The translations under genes and the position numbers were made by a program. From positions 372,001-436,000 of the forward strand of contig SNWL01000003.1 of the NCBI GenBank assembly GCA_004362315.1: 64,000 nt of DNA, written 5' to 3'. The notes below the pieces were generated by a model. The model had not been told where the DNA came from. It ran no database searches and saw only the letters and a program-made list of their open reading frames with translations. This document shows, in pieces, positions 1 through 10,423 of this stretch (within the stretch, counting starts at the first letter, position 1; each line of letters begins with the position of its first letter). Source of the DNA: Mycobacterium sp. BK086 (GTDB lineage Bacteria; Actinomycetota; Actinomycetes; Mycobacteriales; Mycobacteriaceae).

Positions 1-216
1 GGCGACTCGCAGGGCGGCGAACTTGCCCGGCATGGTGACCGACAACCCGACCCATTCGGGCCCCAATCCCCGTACCAGCGAAGGCAATTCGTCGGCGGTG
101 CACTCGATACGGTCGTAGGTCCAGTCGGTCAGACCGAGCGCGCGGTAGGCGGCCAGATGCAACAGCGGCGATTTCGAGTGCGCGACGGGCGATCCGAGCA
201 CGGCCGCCTTACGCAT
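1..216 (-). CDS. aroE: Shikimate dehydrogenase AroE (N-terminal part; gene runs off the window)
   Basis: Reading the minus strand from an ATG at 216 gives about 72 residues before the window edge. They contain the shikimate-binding S-x-S type segment (VAHSKSP) near residues 11-17 and the VTMPGK motif near residue 62, both hallmarks of NADP-dependent shikimate dehydrogenase, which reduces 3-dehydroshikimate in the chorismate pathway. The ATG overlaps the TAA stop of mltG by one base (TAATG), so it is probably translationally coupled as the last visible gene of the alaS-ruvX-mltG-aroE operon. The C-terminal NADP-binding domain lies outside the window. Confidence 0.9.
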   Translation of the reverse strand, partial: MRKAAVLGSPVAHSKSPLLHLAAYRALGLTDWTYDRIECTADELPSLVRGLGPEWVGLSVTMPGKFAALRVA

Positions 217-1448
217 TAGCGTGCCGAATCGAGGACGCCATTGCGTTTGGCCAGCTCGATGTTGGCCAGGTGCTGCTGATAGTCACGGGTGAACAGGGTG
301 GTGCCCTCGGTGTCCACGGTCACGAAGTACAGCCAGTCCCCCGGCTCGGGCCGCTCGGCCGCCGCCAGCGCCTCTTCGCCGGGCGAGCAGATCGGCGTGG
401 CCGGCAACCCCTCCATGGCGTAGGTGTTCCACGGCGTCGGCTGTGCCCGGTCGGCGTCGGTGGTGGCGACTTCCTGCCGGTCCAGCGGGTAGTTGACCGT
501 CGAGTCGAATTCCAGCTTCTGTGGCACCGCCAGCCGGTTGTAAATCACCCGTGCGACCTTGGCGAAATCGTGCGGTTTGGCCTCGCGCTGCACGAGCGAG
601 CCGACGACCAGGATCTGGTACGGCGACATGTTCATGGCTTTCGCGGTGTCCAGCAGACCACCGGCGACGTAGTGGTCGGCGCTCTGCCCGACCAGCTTGG
701 CCAGGATCTCCTGCGGCGGCGCCGACGGGTCGACGTTCCAGGTGCCGGGCGCGATCAGCCCCTCGATGCGGCGATGGTTCTTGCCCAGTGACGTCACCGG
801 CTGGCTCGCCCACGGCGGTACGTTCAGCTCGTCTGGGGGCGCTTGCTCGGCGGCCTTACGCAGATCCTCGGCGGGAACGCATTTCTGCTCGCCGTTCGAC
901 GGGACGCAGGTGGCCTTGGAGATCAGGGTGAAGATGCCGTCGGTGACCTTGCCCGAGCCGACCTCGGCGACGTCGTCGAGCTGCCGGCCCTCGGGGATCA
1001 CCAGCTTGCCCACCCGGTTGTGCGGGTCGGCCAGCCGCTGCACCGCCGCCGACGCCGACATCTCGGTGCGCACCGAATAGAATCCCGGCTGGATGGCCGC
1101 GATCGCCCCGTTGTCCTTGGCCGCGTCGACGAATCCCTTGACGTTGGAGACGACGTTCTTGTCGCGCAGCGTCTGGCCGATCTGGGTGGTGGAGTCGCCC
1201 TCGTGCACCTGGATGACGACGTCGTCCTTGCCCTCACCGGTGTACTCACCGGAGCCGCCGCTGAACAGCTTGCCGCCCAGGTACACCGCGGCCACCACCA
1301 CGACGATCAGCAGGGACGCCGCGGCAGCCCCGATCATCCTGCGGCGGTTACGGTTTCGCCGGGCGCGGACCCGATCGAGCCGGCTCATCTTTCGCCTCGG
1401 TGGACCGACCGCCACCGGGCCCGAGCGGTCGTGGTAGTCGTCAGACAT
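216..1448 (-). CDS. mltG: Endolytic murein transglycosylase MltG (YceG-like)
   Basis: 410 residues. There is a basic cytoplasmic N-terminus, one membrane segment at about residues 39-59, then an extracellular YceG domain. Family motifs are visible: [10 protein letters not shown] near 228-237, the catalytic-Glu segment SLVQREAK with E289, and [10 protein letters not shown] further on. MltG cuts nascent peptidoglycan strands next to the polymerases at the membrane and so limits glycan length. Its start overlaps the 3' end of ruvX by 8 bases and its stop overlaps aroE. From memory this corresponds to M. tuberculosis Rv2553c. Length and motif order look normal. Confidence 0.93.
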   Translation of the reverse strand: MSDDYHDRSGPVAVGPPRRKMSRLDRVRARRNRNRRRMIGAAAASLLIVVVVAAVYLGGKLFSGGSGEYTGEGKDDVVIQVHEGDSTTQIGQTLRDKNVVSNVKGFVDAAKDNGAIAAIQPGFYSVRTEMSASAAVQRLADPHNRVGKLVIPEGRQLDDVAEVGSGKVTDGIFTLISKATCVPSNGEQKCVPAEDLRKAAEQAPPDELNVPPWASQPVTSLGKNHRRIEGLIAPGTWNVDPSAPPQEILAKLVGQSADHYVAGGLLDTAKAMNMSPYQILVVGSLVQREAKPHDFAKVARVIYNRLAVPQKLEFDSTVNYPLDRQEVATTDADRAQPTPWNTYAMEGLPATPICSPGEEALAAAERPEPGDWLYFVTVDTEGTTLFTRDYQQHLANIELAKRNGVLDSAR

Positions 1449-1941
1449 CGTCGCTCCCGGAGTTCATTGCCCCCCGGCGCTGGTCCAGCCAGCCCTGCAG
1501 AATCCCCACCGCTGCGGCCTGGTCGATCACTCCGCGCTGGTCTTTGGCGCGCACCCCGGCGTCGCGCAGCGAGCGCTGGGCGACCACGGTGGTCAACCGT
1601 TCGTCGGCCAGCCGTACCGGCACCGGCGCGATCCGTTCGGCCAGCGCGTCGGCCACCTCGACCGCGTCCTGCGCGGACGTCCCGGCCCGGTCCGCCAGCG
1701 TGCGGGGCAGCCCGACGATCACCTCGATGATCTCGTGCTCGTCGACCAGGGCACTCAGCCGCCGCAGATGCTTGCCGGTGCGTTCCCGTCGCACCGTCTC
1801 CACCGGAGTGGCCAGGATGCCGTCGGGGTCACTGACCGCCACGCCGATCCGCACAGTGCCGACGTCGATGCCGAGCCGACGACCCCGCCCGGGATCGTCT
1901 GCGCCGGGCCGGTCAGGCACACGGTTCTGTGCGGAGAGCAC
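1441..1941 (-). CDS. ruvX: Putative pre-16S rRNA nuclease / Holliday junction resolvase-like YqgF (RuvX)
   Basis: 166 residues with the RNase H-like YqgF fold. Acidic positions sit where expected: D26 in [13 protein letters not shown], the VGLPRTL segment near 77-82, DE at 113-114 in LADERLTT, and D140 in the DQAAAV helix. YqgF family proteins mature the 5' end of 16S rRNA in E. coli and were also proposed as Holliday junction resolvases. The gene sits 5 bases after alaS and overlaps mltG by 8, an arrangement widely conserved in actinobacteria. The first 20 residues are poorly conserved, so a slightly later start is possible. Confidence 0.92.
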   Translation of the reverse strand: MLSAQNRVPDRPGADDPGRGRRLGIDVGTVRIGVAVSDPDGILATPVETVRRERTGKHLRRLSALVDEHEIIEVIVGLPRTLADRAGTSAQDAVEVADALAERIAPVPVRLADERLTTVVAQRSLRDAGVRAKDQRGVIDQAAAVGILQGWLDQRRGAMNSGSDDV

Positions 1942-1946
1942 TGAGG

Positions 1947-4643
1947 CTAGCTCCGCGCGATCTCTGCGCGAACCGCCGCCAATGCCGCATCGATCCCGGC
2001 CGCGTTCTTCCCGGACCCCTGGGCCAGGTCGGCCTTGCCGCCGCCCCGCCCGTCCACGGCCGACGAGATCTGCTTGATCAGCTCGTTGGCGCTGAAGCCC
2101 GCGTCCTGCGCGGCCGGGTTGGTGGCGACGACAAAGGGCACTGTGCCTTCGTCACCTTCGGCGATGAGCACCACGACGCCGGGCTCGGAGCCCATCTTGC
2201 CGCGGATGTCACCGACCAGGGAGCGCAGATCACCGGCGTTCATCCCGGCCGACATCCGTTGCGCCACAAGACGGACCTTACCCACCTGCTCGGCCCCTGC
2301 GGCGGCGTTCGCCCCGGCGGCCCTGGCGGTGGCCAATCGCACCTTGTCCAGTTCCTTCTCGGCGGCCTTGAGCTTCTCGACCAGTGTCGCGACCCGGGCC
2401 GGCACCTCTTCGGACGGCACCTTGAGCGACGAGGCCAGCCCGGCCATCAGCGCGCGTTCCTTGGCCAGATGGCGGAACGAGTCCAGGCCCACATACGCCT
2501 CGACCCGGCGCACCCCGGAGCCGACCGACGACTCACCAAGGATGGTGACCGGCCCGATCTGGGCCGAGTTCTGCACGTGGGTGCCGCCGCACAGTTCCAG
2601 CGAGAACGGCCCGCCGATATCGACGACGCGCACCTCGTCGGGGTACTGCTCACCGAACATCGCCATCGCACCCATGGCCTTGGCCTTCTCCAGGCCGGTG
2701 GTGAAGGTCTTGACCTCGAAGTCGGCCTCGACGGCCTCGTTGGTGACCTCTTCCACCTGGGCGCGCTGCTCCTCGGTCAGCGCACCCTGGTAGTTGAAAT
2801 CGAACCGCAGGTATCCGGGACGGTTCAGCGAACCGGCCTGAACCGCGTTGGGCCCCAACACCTGTCGCAGTGCGGCGTGCACCATGTGCGTGCCCGAGTG
2901 GCCCTGGGTGGCACCGCGGCGCCACTTGGGATCGACGGCCGCGGTGACGGTGTCGCCCTCGACGAACTCACCGGACTCGACATTGACCCGATGCACCCAC
3001 AGCGTCTTGGCGATCTTCTGCACGTCGGTGACGGCGGCCTTGGCCGAAGCGCTGCCGCCGGTGCCGCTGATCCAGCCGGCGTCGGCGATCTGCCCACCGG
3101 ATTCGGCGTAGAGCGGGGTGCGGTCGAGCACGATCTCGACGCGTTCGGCCGCCTGTTCGCGACCGCCGTGCGCGGCCACCGGCACCCGCTTGCCGTCGAC
3201 GAAGATGCCGAGAATCCGCGCCTCGGAGGTCAGTTCGTCGAACCCGGTGAATTCCGTCGGCCCGGCGTCGACCAGCTCACGGAACGCCGACAGGTCGGCG
3301 TGTGCGTGCTTGCGTGCGGCGGCGTCGGCCTTGGCCCGGCGGCGCTGTTCGGCCATCAGCTCGCGGAAGCCCAGCTCGTCGACACTCAGACCGGCCTCGG
3401 CGGCCATCTCCAGGGTCAGCTCGATCGGGAAGCCGTAGGTGTCGTGCAGGGTGAACGCCTCGGTGCCGCCCAGCATGGACTTGCCCGCGGCCTTGGTCGC
3501 CGAAGCGGCGTCCTCGAACAGCTTCGAACCCGAGGCGAGCGTGCGGTTGAAGGCGGTCTCCTCGGCCACCGCGATGCGCTGGATGCGATCGAAATCGGTG
3601 ACCAGTTCCGGATACGACGGACCCATCGCGTCGCGGACGGTGACCATCAGCTCCGCCATGATCGGCTGCTCCACACCGAGCAGCTTGGCCGCGCGGATGA
3701 TGCGCCGCAGCAACCGGCGCAGCACGTAGCCGCGGCCCTCGTTGCCGGGTGTGACGCCGTCGCCGATGATGATCGCCGCGGTGCGGCTGTGGTCGGCGAT
3801 GACGCGATAGCGGACGTCGTCGGAATGGCTGCCCTGGCCGTATCCGCGGGGTGCCCAACCCGACACCTGGTCGATCACGGGCCGCAGCAGGTCGGTCTCG
3901 TAGACGTTGTCGACGTTCTGCAGCAGGCAGGCGATGCGCTCGACACCCATGCCGGTGTCAATGTTCTTGCGCGGCAGGGGCCCCAGGATCTCGAAGTCTT
4001 CCTTCGACGTTCCCTCACCGCGCTCGTTCTGCATGAACACGAGATTCCAGATCTCGATGTAGCGGTTCTCGTCGGCTTCCGGGCCGCCCTCGACGCCGTA
4101 CTCCGGGCCGCGGTCGTAGTAGATCTCCGAGCACGGACCACACGGCCCGGGGATGCCCATCGACCAGTAATTGTCGGCCATGCCTCGGCGCTGGATCCGC
4201 TCGATCGGCAGGCCCGCGACCTCCTGCCACAGCTGCACGGCCTCGTCGTCGTCGTAGAACACCGTCGCCCACAGCCGCTCGGGGTCGAACCCGTAGCCGC
4301 CCTCGTCGACCGGCTTGGTCAGCAGCGTCCAGGCCAGTTCGATCGCCCCGCGCTTGAAGTAGTCGCCGAACGAGAAGTTGCCCGCCATCTGGAAGAAGGT
4401 GTTGTGGCGGGTGGTGATGCCGACCTCGTCGATATCGGGGGTGCGGATGCACTTCTGGATGCTGGTGGCCGTCGCGTACGGCGGGGTGCGCTGCCCGAGG
4501 AAGAAGGGCACGAACTGCACCATGCCCGCGTTGACGAACAGCAGGTTCGGGTCGTCGAGGATCACCGAGGCGCTCGGCACCTCGGTGTGACCTGCCTTCA
4601 CGAAATGATCCAGGAACCGCTTCCTGATCTCGTGTGTCTGCAC
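1947..4643 (-). CDS. alaS: Alanyl-tRNA synthetase
   Basis: 898 residues, the usual length. The class II catalytic core is N-terminal (KCIRTPDID near 64-72, [18 protein letters not shown] near 80-97). The editing domain carries the zinc-binding HxxxH (HSGTHMVH near 582-589) and CGGTH (685-689), and the C-terminal dimerisation/DHHA1 region ends in a glycine-rich stretch. It charges tRNA-Ala and clears Ser/Gly mischarging. The start codon at 4643 is GTG. It heads the minus-strand operon alaS-ruvX-mltG-aroE. A long ORF antisense to it is a high-GC shadow. Confidence 0.98.
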   Translation of the reverse strand: MQTHEIRKRFLDHFVKAGHTEVPSASVILDDPNLLFVNAGMVQFVPFFLGQRTPPYATATSIQKCIRTPDIDEVGITTRHNTFFQMAGNFSFGDYFKRGAIELAWTLLTKPVDEGGYGFDPERLWATVFYDDDEAVQLWQEVAGLPIERIQRRGMADNYWSMGIPGPCGPCSEIYYDRGPEYGVEGGPEADENRYIEIWNLVFMQNERGEGTSKEDFEILGPLPRKNIDTGMGVERIACLLQNVDNVYETDLLRPVIDQVSGWAPRGYGQGSHSDDVRYRVIADHSRTAAIIIGDGVTPGNEGRGYVLRRLLRRIIRAAKLLGVEQPIMAELMVTVRDAMGPSYPELVTDFDRIQRIAVAEETAFNRTLASGSKLFEDAASATKAAGKSMLGGTEAFTLHDTYGFPIELTLEMAAEAGLSVDELGFRELMAEQRRRAKADAAARKHAHADLSAFRELVDAGPTEFTGFDELTSEARILGIFVDGKRVPVAAHGGREQAAERVEIVLDRTPLYAESGGQIADAGWISGTGGSASAKAAVTDVQKIAKTLWVHRVNVESGEFVEGDTVTAAVDPKWRRGATQGHSGTHMVHAALRQVLGPNAVQAGSLNRPGYLRFDFNYQGALTEEQRAQVEEVTNEAVEADFEVKTFTTGLEKAKAMGAMAMFGEQYPDEVRVVDIGGPFSLELCGGTHVQNSAQIGPVTILGESSVGSGVRRVEAYVGLDSFRHLAKERALMAGLASSLKVPSEEVPARVATLVEKLKAAEKELDKVRLATARAAGANAAAGAEQVGKVRLVAQRMSAGMNAGDLRSLVGDIRGKMGSEPGVVVLIAEGDEGTVPFVVATNPAAQDAGFSANELIKQISSAVDGRGGGKADLAQGSGKNAAGIDAALAAVRAEIARS

Positions 4644-4709
4644 TGGCTTTCCTTGCGTTTCGGGTCTGACGCTTCGACCGCACTACATTACCGGTCGGAC
4701 TACCTCCAC

Positions 4710-5111
4710 TTATCCGCGCACGAAGCTCAGCCGAACCGACCGGCGCGGGTTGTCCCGGTTGAGGTCAACGAGCACGACGCTCTGCCAGGTTCCCAGCAGC
4801 GGATTGCCGTCGGCGACCGGAAGCGTCACCGACGGCGAGACGATGGCGGGCATCACATGATCGGCACCGTGGCCCGGCGATCCGTGCGAGTGCCGGTACC
4901 GCTCGTCGCGCGGCAGCAGCCGCTCCAGGGTGTCCAGCAGGTCGTGGTCGGAACCGGCTCCGGTCTCGATGACGGCGACACCGGCGGTCGCGTGCGGGAC
5001 GAACACGTTGCACAGGCCATCACCGCGACCGCGGCAGAACGCGCGCACCTCATCGGTGAGGTCGACGATCCGCCGCCGGGAGCTGTCGACGTCGAGCACA
5101 GCAGTGTCCAC
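4710..5111 (-). CDS. YjbQ-family protein (secondary thiamine-phosphate synthase-like), Rv2556c-like
   Basis: 133 residues from a GTG at 5111. I prefer this start because conservation with the family begins at MDTAVLDVDS, and the longer frame to 5210 would run into the divergent gene's start. The UPF0047/YjbQ motifs are present: PHATAG near the middle, followed by ETGAGSD and a His-rich HGSPGHGADH segment that would form the small-molecule/metal site. YjbQ proteins can weakly make thiamine phosphate; the physiological role is unclear. It lies upstream of alaS on the same strand and is divergent from the Rv2557-like gene. Confidence 0.85.
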   Translation of the reverse strand: MDTAVLDVDSSRRRIVDLTDEVRAFCRGRGDGLCNVFVPHATAGVAVIETGAGSDHDLLDTLERLLPRDERYRHSHGSPGHGADHVMPAIVSPSVTLPVADGNPLLGTWQSVVLVDLNRDNPRRSVRLSFVRG

Positions 5112-5200
5112 AATTCCCAGCGTAGGTGACCTTGCAGGAGGAAGGTGGGTAGTGCCGGTGGCGCCACCGGGGCGCTGCCCCGAGTCGAAGGGGGTGGACC

Positions 5201-5821
5201 GTGCACGCACGCTCTACCACGTTTGACGCACGCCCTGATTGCGTCGATGCCGGGATCGCGATGTTTCGCGACGAGGTGATGCCGGCACTTCACGCCATGC
5301 CCGGATGCATCGGTATGTCGCTTCTGACCGACCGGGAATCGGGCCGCTGCATCGCCACCACCGCATGGGAGGACATGACGGCCCTGCGCGCCAGCGCCGA
5401 CCAGGTCCGCCCGCTGCGGGCCAGGGCGGCCAAGGCGTTCAACGCCACCACCTCGGTGGACGAATGGCAGATCGCCGCCCTGCACCGGGATCACCGGTCG
5501 TCCGACGGCGCCTGCGTACGGGCCACCTGGCTCAAGACCAGGCCCGACCAGTTCGACCAGGCCGTCGACTTCTATAAGACGACCGTGCTTCCGGAGATCG
5601 AGCAGCTCGACGGCTTCTGCAGCACCAGCCTGATGAGCGATCGCACCACCGGCCGGGCCGTGGTGTCGACGACGTACGACAGCGGCGAGGCGATGGAACG
5701 CAGCCGGGATCAGGCCAGGTCGCTGCGGACCGCGCTGCTGCGCGACCTGGGCGCCGACCAGCTCGACGTCGGCGAGTTCGAACTGAGCCTCGCACACCTG
5801 CGCGTACCCGAAATGGCTTGA
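5201..5821 (+). CDS. Rv2557/Rv2558-like protein with two tandem ABM-like domains
   Basis: 206 residues from a GTG preceded by a purine-rich GGGGGTGGA. The protein is an internal duplication. Residues ~2-85 and ~103-200 each run as [A/T]-x5-RPD-x8-[F/Y]-x5-[L]P-x-[M/I]-x3-[P/D]G followed by S-L-[L/M]-[T/S]-DR-x-[S/T]-GR and a later RS/ADQ-A/V-R-x-LR segment. This matches the dimeric alpha-beta barrel fold (antibiotic biosynthesis monooxygenase-like). In M. tuberculosis the neighbouring paralogues Rv2557 and Rv2558 were reported as starvation induced (from memory). No catalytic residue can be named, and the function is unknown. Confidence 0.82.
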   Translation: MHARSTTFDARPDCVDAGIAMFRDEVMPALHAMPGCIGMSLLTDRESGRCIATTAWEDMTALRASADQVRPLRARAAKAFNATTSVDEWQIAALHRDHRSSDGACVRATWLKTRPDQFDQAVDFYKTTVLPEIEQLDGFCSTSLMSDRTTGRAVVSTTYDSGEAMERSRDQARSLRTALLRDLGADQLDVGEFELSLAHLRVPEMA

Positions 5822-5828
5822 TACATAA

Positions 5829-5842
5829 GGGACTTAAGCCCC
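5829..5842 (+). promoter_or_regulatory. DosR/DevR-box-like palindrome
   Basis: GGGACTTAAGCCCC lies 8 bases after the stop of the Rv2557-like gene and 36 bases before the ATG at 5879. It matches 13 of 14 core positions of the mycobacterial hypoxia-response consensus GGGACTWWAGTCCC, but the flanks match poorly (14 of 20 overall). Position and symmetry fit an operator for the 5879 gene. A chance match cannot be excluded in GC-rich DNA. Confidence 0.35.
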
Positions 5843-5878
5843 TCCCCCGCGGCCCGCACCCGGACTACCTTCACCGGC

Positions 5879-6460
5879 ATGGGTACGCACAGGCCGGCGC
5901 TGGCCGCGGGGATGGCGGCTGCCGGTATCGCTGGGTTATATCGCTGGGGTGTGCGACCGAGGTTGTACAGCTGGGGAGCCAGTGCCGAGGAGGCCGCCGC
6001 CGAACTGCCCGGCGACGCGTTGGTCGAGCCGTCCGCGCCGCGCACCACCCGCGGCATCACCATCGACGCCCCGATCGAGGAGGCGTGGCCGTGGCTGGCC
6101 CAGCTCGGCGACGACCGTGGTCCGCAATGGCAGGAGCCGCAGGCCGGTGACACGGTCTGGCTCGCCCGCCGCTACGGTCAGCGGGCCAGGCAGATCGCCG
6201 CGGAGGTGGTCCCGAAGTCGCATCTGGTGCTGATGTCGACGACCGACTACGAGCGCGTGCAACGCGGCCAGAGGGCATTGGGCTCGTGGGCCTTCTACCT
6301 TCGGCCGCAGCACAATCGGAGCAGGCTGCTGGCCCGCAGCATCGGAGGCACGGTCGGGGTCACCAGTTTCGACGTCGTGAACTTCGTGATCGAACGCGAG
6401 ATGCTGCGCGGCATTCGCGCTGCCGCCGGGGTTAAACCGGTACCGCTTCCACCACACTGA
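5879..6460 (+). CDS. SRPBCC-like membrane-anchored hypothetical protein
   Basis: 193 residues. The N-terminus (about residues 8-22) is short, Ala/Gly-rich and hydrophobic. From about 55 the sequence resembles a START/SRPBCC ligand-binding fold: GITIDAPIEEAWPWLAQLGDDRG, a typical first strand and helix of polyketide-cyclase-like proteins, then a TVW..RRYG strand and a terminal helix. Such proteins bind hydrophobic ligands; the ligand here is unknown. The 3' end overlaps the convergent methyltransferase gene by 29 bases. A DosR-like box sits just upstream. Confidence 0.72.
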   Translation: MGTHRPALAAGMAAAGIAGLYRWGVRPRLYSWGASAEEAAAELPGDALVEPSAPRTTRGITIDAPIEEAWPWLAQLGDDRGPQWQEPQAGDTVWLARRYGQRARQIAAEVVPKSHLVLMSTTDYERVQRGQRALGSWAFYLRPQHNRSRLLARSIGGTVGVTSFDVVNFVIEREMLRGIRAAAGVKPVPLPPH

Positions 6461-7523
6461 TCGGGGCCGCGGTGGCCACCACCCCGGTCATCCGGAATCC
6501 GGCCTGCGCCAACAGCGATCGGTACTGCTCGGCGGTGCGTTCCCGGCCGCCGGCCTGTACCAGCATCTCGAGATCGACCCACTTGCCGATGAAGTCGCTG
6601 TCGTCGTCGGGAATGACGAATTCGAGCAGCAGCAGGGTGGCGCCCGGTTTGATCGCGGCGCGGATGTTGCGCAGGATCGTCAGTGCCTCCTCGTCGGCCC
6701 AGTCGTGGATGATGTGCTTCATCACGTAGGCGTCGCCGCCGCCGGGAACCGTCTCGAAGAAGGACCCGCCCTGCACGTCCACCCGATCGGTGAGGCCGAA
6801 TTCGGCGAGCAGCTTGGGCGCGTTGGCGACGACGTCGGGCAGGTCGTAGAGCACACCGCGCGCCGAGGGTGTGGCGGACAAGATCGCCGACAGCAGCCTG
6901 CCGTGGCCGCCACCCACGTCGATGATCGTCCCGAAGCGGCCGAAGTCGTAGGCGGCCACCGCGGGCGAGACCGTCATCTCCGACATGCCGGTCATCGCGT
7001 CGTTGAACAATCCCGCGAATTCCGCATCGTCGCCGAGGTATTCGAAGAACTCCTTGCCGCGCAGGGATTCGACGACAGGCTGGCCGGTCTTGACCGCGTC
7101 CAGTAGGTGCGTCCAGTGCTCGCGCTGCTGCCGGGAGCCGTAGAACAGCCCCGCCGCGCGCATCGGTGATCCGATGTCGGATCGCAGCGTCTCGCCGAGC
7201 GCGTTCAGCGCGTAGCGCCCGTCGCGGCCGCGCCGGAACACGCCGCGGCTGACCAGTGCCCGCATCAACCGGTCGACGCCGTCCGGATTGGCGTCGACCC
7301 TCTTGGCCAGTTCGGACGCGGGCAGTGGACCATCGGCCAGTGCGTCGGCGACACCGAGTGCGGCAGCGACGTGGATGGCCTGCGACACCCACGTCCCGAG
7401 CACCAGTTCCAGCATCGCGATTGGCGGCGGCACCATCCGCCCGCTCAGCCTCGACAGCGTGCTCCGCACGCGCTCGACGACCCGCACGACACGTGCCGGT
7501 GGCACCTTGGGCTGCGCCGTCAT
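6432..7523 (-). CDS. SAM-dependent O-methyltransferase (acetylserotonin/hydroxyindole O-methyltransferase family)
   Basis: 363 residues from an ATG at 7523 with GAGGGGG about 10 bases upstream, which settles the start within a longer open frame. The N-terminal winged-helix dimerisation domain (VSQAIHVAAALGVADAL, then an ANPDGVDRLMRALVSRGVFRR helix-turn-helix) precedes the Rossmann methyltransferase domain with SAM motif I IIDVGGGHGRLL, a DLPDVV acidic loop and KHIIHDWADEEAL, which carries the usual His general base. These enzymes methylate small phenolics or polyketide-like substrates; the substrate is unknown. It ends against the convergent SRPBCC-like gene. Confidence 0.88.
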   Translation of the reverse strand: MTAQPKVPPARVVRVVERVRSTLSRLSGRMVPPPIAMLELVLGTWVSQAIHVAAALGVADALADGPLPASELAKRVDANPDGVDRLMRALVSRGVFRRGRDGRYALNALGETLRSDIGSPMRAAGLFYGSRQQREHWTHLLDAVKTGQPVVESLRGKEFFEYLGDDAEFAGLFNDAMTGMSEMTVSPAVAAYDFGRFGTIIDVGGGHGRLLSAILSATPSARGVLYDLPDVVANAPKLLAEFGLTDRVDVQGGSFFETVPGGGDAYVMKHIIHDWADEEALTILRNIRAAIKPGATLLLLEFVIPDDDSDFIGKWVDLEMLVQAGGRERTAEQYRSLLAQAGFRMTGVVATAAPISVVEAVPV

Positions 7524-7548
7524 GACTGTGTTCCCCCTCGAGATGTTG

Positions 7549-8877
7549 TCAGCGTTTACGCCGGATGATCGCGCGCAGCTTGTCCAGCCGGCTCCCGATC
7601 TCCCGCTCCACACCGTGATTGGTCGGCTTATAGTAGTCGACGCCGGAAACCTCATCGGGTGGATACTGTTGCGGCACAACACCGTCGGGGTCGTCATGCG
7701 GGTAGCGATAGCCGACGGCATTGCCCAGTTTGGCCGCGCCCGCGTAATGCCCGTCGCGCAGATGGGCGGGCACCAAACCGGCTTTGCCTGCGCGGATGTC
7801 GTTCATCGCCGCACCGAGCGCGGTGGTCACCGCATTCGATTTCGGCGCGGTGGCCAGGTGCACGGTCGCGTGCGCGAGGGTCAGCTGCGCCTCGGGCATG
7901 CCGATCAATTGGACGGTCTGGGCGGCGGCGACGGCGGTCAGCAGTGCGGTCGGGTCGGCCATCCCGATGTCTTCACTGGCCAGGATCATCAGCCGGCGGG
8001 CCACGAACCGGGGATCCTCTCCCGCGGTCAGCATCCGGGCCAGATAGTGCAGAGCGGCATCGACGTCCGATCCGCGGATCGACTTGATGAACGCGCTGAT
8101 GACGTCGTAGTGCTGATCGCCGTCGCGGTCGTAGCGCACCGCCGCCTTGTCCAGCGACTGCTCGATGGTGTCGACGGTGACGTGCTCACCCGATTCGGCG
8201 GCGACCTCCAGCGCGGTGAGCGCCCGGCGGGCATCGCCCGCGGACAGCTGCACCACGAGGTCCACCGCGTCGTCGTCGACCTCGACCGCACCGCCCAGCC
8301 CCCGGGGGTCGGCGATCGCGCGTTGCACGACGGTGCGGATGTTGTCGGCGGTCAGCGGCTGCAGCTGCAGGATCAGCGAGCGCGAGAGCAGCGGCGCGAC
8401 CACCGAGAACGACGGGTTCTCGGTGGTGGCCGCAACCAGCAGCACGATGCGGTTCTCCACCGCGGCCAGCAGGGCGTCCTGCTGGGTCTTGGAGAACCGG
8501 TGCACTTCGTCGATGAACAGCACCGTCTGCTCGCCGTAGGCCGCCGCGCGCCGGGCGTTGTCGATCACGGCCCGCACTTCCTTCACCCCGGCGCTCAGCG
8601 CCGACAGGGCCTCGAACCGGCGCCCGGTGGCCTGGGACACCAGTGATGCCAGCGTGGTCTTCCCGGTGCCCGGCGGTCCGTACAGGATCACCGACGCCGC
8701 ACCCGAGCCCTCGACGAGCCTGCGCAGCGGTGAGCCCTGACGCAGCAGGTTCTCCTGGCCGACGACCTCGTCGAGGCTGGCGGGGCGCATCCGGACGGCT
8801 AGCGGGGCGGTGGTCGGTCCGGCCGAGCTGACCCGGCCGTCGTCGCCCCCGGGCACGTCGAACAGGCTGTCGGACAC
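7549..8877 (-). CDS. rarA: Replication-associated recombination protein A (RarA/MgsA AAA+ ATPase)
   Basis: About 442 residues from a GTG at 8877 ([10 protein letters not shown]). The frame stays open to 8922, but that would overlap the divergent EamA start. Clamp-loader-like AAA+ motifs are clear: Walker [13 protein letters not shown], Walker [11 protein letters not shown], sensor 1 ATTENPSF, and the C-terminal RarA tetramerisation domain with [23 protein letters not shown]. RarA works at stalled replication forks with SSB and RecA. From memory it is Rv2559c in M. tuberculosis. The RBS is weak and close (TGAGGGC). Confidence 0.94.
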   Translation of the reverse strand: MSDSLFDVPGGDDGRVSSAGPTTAPLAVRMRPASLDEVVGQENLLRQGSPLRRLVEGSGAASVILYGPPGTGKTTLASLVSQATGRRFEALSALSAGVKEVRAVIDNARRAAAYGEQTVLFIDEVHRFSKTQQDALLAAVENRIVLLVAATTENPSFSVVAPLLSRSLILQLQPLTADNIRTVVQRAIADPRGLGGAVEVDDDAVDLVVQLSAGDARRALTALEVAAESGEHVTVDTIEQSLDKAAVRYDRDGDQHYDVISAFIKSIRGSDVDAALHYLARMLTAGEDPRFVARRLMILASEDIGMADPTALLTAVAAAQTVQLIGMPEAQLTLAHATVHLATAPKSNAVTTALGAAMNDIRAGKAGLVPAHLRDGHYAGAAKLGNAVGYRYPHDDPDGVVPQQYPPDEVSGVDYYKPTNHGVEREIGSRLDKLRAIIRRKR

Positions 8878-8903
8878 GCCCTCAGACTTACCACGTTCGT
8901 AAT

Positions 8904-9782
8904 GTGGTCGTCGTGACTGCACGCGGCTGGGTTCTGTTCGCCGCCATGAGTGTCATCTGGGGCATCCCGTATCTGTTGATCAAGGTCGCCGTCGACGAGG
9001 TGTCGGTGCCGGTGCTGGTGTTCACCCGCTCGGCGGTCGGGGCGGTCCTGCTGCTGCCGTTGGCGCTGTCGCGGCAGACCCGCACGCTGCTGCGACGGCA
9101 CTGGAAAGCGGTGGCAGCGTTCGCGTTCTTCGAGATGATCGCGGCCTGGCTGCTGTTGTCGGACGCCGAGCGGCACTTGACGAGCTCACTGACCGGGCTG
9201 CTGATCGCGGCCGCGCCGATCATCGCGGCCGTTCTTGACCGGCTGACCGGAGGCGAGCGGCTCGGGCCGCTGCGGATGGCGGGGCTGGGCGTCGGGTTGG
9301 CCGGGGTTGCGGTGCTGGCTGGCCCCGGCCTGTCAGCCGGCGGAGCCTGGCCGGTGATCGAGGTGCTGCTGACGGCGACGTGTTATGCCATCGCGCCGCT
9401 GATCGCCGCCCGCTATCTGGCCGACGTACCGGGCCCTGCACTGACGTCGGCCTGTCTGGGGCTCGCGGCGCTGGTGTACCTCGCGCCTGCCGTCGCCACC
9501 TGGCCGCGGCACGCACTGACCGGGCATGCGTACGCGGCGATCGCGGCGCTCGCGGGCATCTGCACCGCCCTGGCGTTCGTGGTGTTCTTCGCGCTGATCC
9601 GGGAGGTCGGGGCCACCCGGGCGCTGCTGTTCACCTACGTCAATCCGGCGGTGGCGCTGATCGCCGGCGTCGCGCTGTTGAGCGAGCCGCTGACCTGGTT
9701 CCACATCGCCGGCCTGGCGCTGATCCTCACCGGCTCGGTGCTGGCCAGTCGGGTTTCGTCAGAAGACGTCGCCGACAAGTAG
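8904..9782 (+). CDS. EamA-family (DMT superfamily) transporter
   Basis: 292 residues with ten hydrophobic segments in two EamA repeats ([25 protein letters not shown] in repeat 1, the [22 protein letters not shown] signature in repeat 2). DMT permeases export amino acids, metabolites or drugs across the inner membrane; the substrate is not predictable. GTG at 8904 or GTG at 8913 could be the start; both give the same membrane topology. It is divergent from rarA and its 3' end overlaps the convergent tetR gene by 24 bases. Confidence 0.87.
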   Translation: MVVVTARGWVLFAAMSVIWGIPYLLIKVAVDEVSVPVLVFTRSAVGAVLLLPLALSRQTRTLLRRHWKAVAAFAFFEMIAAWLLLSDAERHLTSSLTGLLIAAAPIIAAVLDRLTGGERLGPLRMAGLGVGLAGVAVLAGPGLSAGGAWPVIEVLLTATCYAIAPLIAARYLADVPGPALTSACLGLAALVYLAPAVATWPRHALTGHAYAAIAALAGICTALAFVVFFALIREVGATRALLFTYVNPAVALIAGVALLSEPLTWFHIAGLALILTGSVLASRVSSEDVADK

Positions 9783-10340
9783 CCGGCAGGCCACGTCGAC
9801 GTCGGCCAGCGCGTCCTCGGGGCTCAGCGCGCCGCCGACCGTCCACGTCAGGATGCCGAAGGCGGCCTGCTGCACCAGCCGGGTGCGGCGCAACTGTTCC
9901 TCGCTCGCGTGGTCGACGCCGGCGATCTTCAGGATGAGGTCGCGCAGGGTGGGATCGTCGGGCGCATCGGCCTGAGCGCGCACGATCTGGGTGGATGTGA
10001 TCATGGCGTGACCAAGATGCTTGTGGCGCAACAGGTTTCTGCAGGCGAAGACCATCAGATTGGCGATGTCGTCGGCCGCAACCCCGCTGGGTGGCGGCGG
10101 GCGGAACCGCGACACCTGATCGTCGAGTACCGCGGCGAACACGTGATGCTTGGACGGGTAGTAGCGGTACAGGGTGCGCAGCGCGACGCCAGCTTCGGCG
10201 GCGATCTCCTGGGCCTGGATCCGGTCGATTTCCCGCGCCGAGCCCAGCCGGGAGGCGGCGGACAGGATGGCGCCACGGCGATTCTCCTGGTCGTCGGTCG
10301 CCGGGCGGGCCGGCGCCCGGGGCTCTGAAATCCGCGGCAC
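9759..10340 (-). CDS. TetR-family transcriptional regulator
   Basis: 193 residues. The N-terminal helix-turn-helix, about residues 25-70, reads AILSAASRLG... IQAQEIAAEAGVALRTLYRYYPSKHHVF, typical of TetR/AcrR proteins, with a divergent C-terminal ligand-binding domain. It is convergent with the EamA gene and divergent from the SDR gene at 10424, with an 83-base gap, so either neighbour could be a target. No convincing operator palindrome stands out in the gap. Confidence 0.88.
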   Translation of the reverse strand: MPRISEPRAPARPATDDQENRRGAILSAASRLGSAREIDRIQAQEIAAEAGVALRTLYRYYPSKHHVFAAVLDDQVSRFRPPPPSGVAADDIANLMVFACRNLLRHKHLGHAMITSTQIVRAQADAPDDPTLRDLILKIAGVDHASEEQLRRTRLVQQAAFGILTWTVGGALSPEDALADVDVACRLLVGDVF

Positions 10341-10423
10341 GCCTCTCAGTATCCGGTATGGGCCTGGTCACCGCGCAGGAGTACCGATGAGCGAGACCCC
10401 TGCGACGGGTTTGACGCGAGCGG

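Noticed and set aside
1929-5129. A 1066-residue open frame on the plus strand
   Set aside because: It is antisense to alaS, lacks any family motif and has the composition of high-GC shadow frames; alaS is unmistakable.
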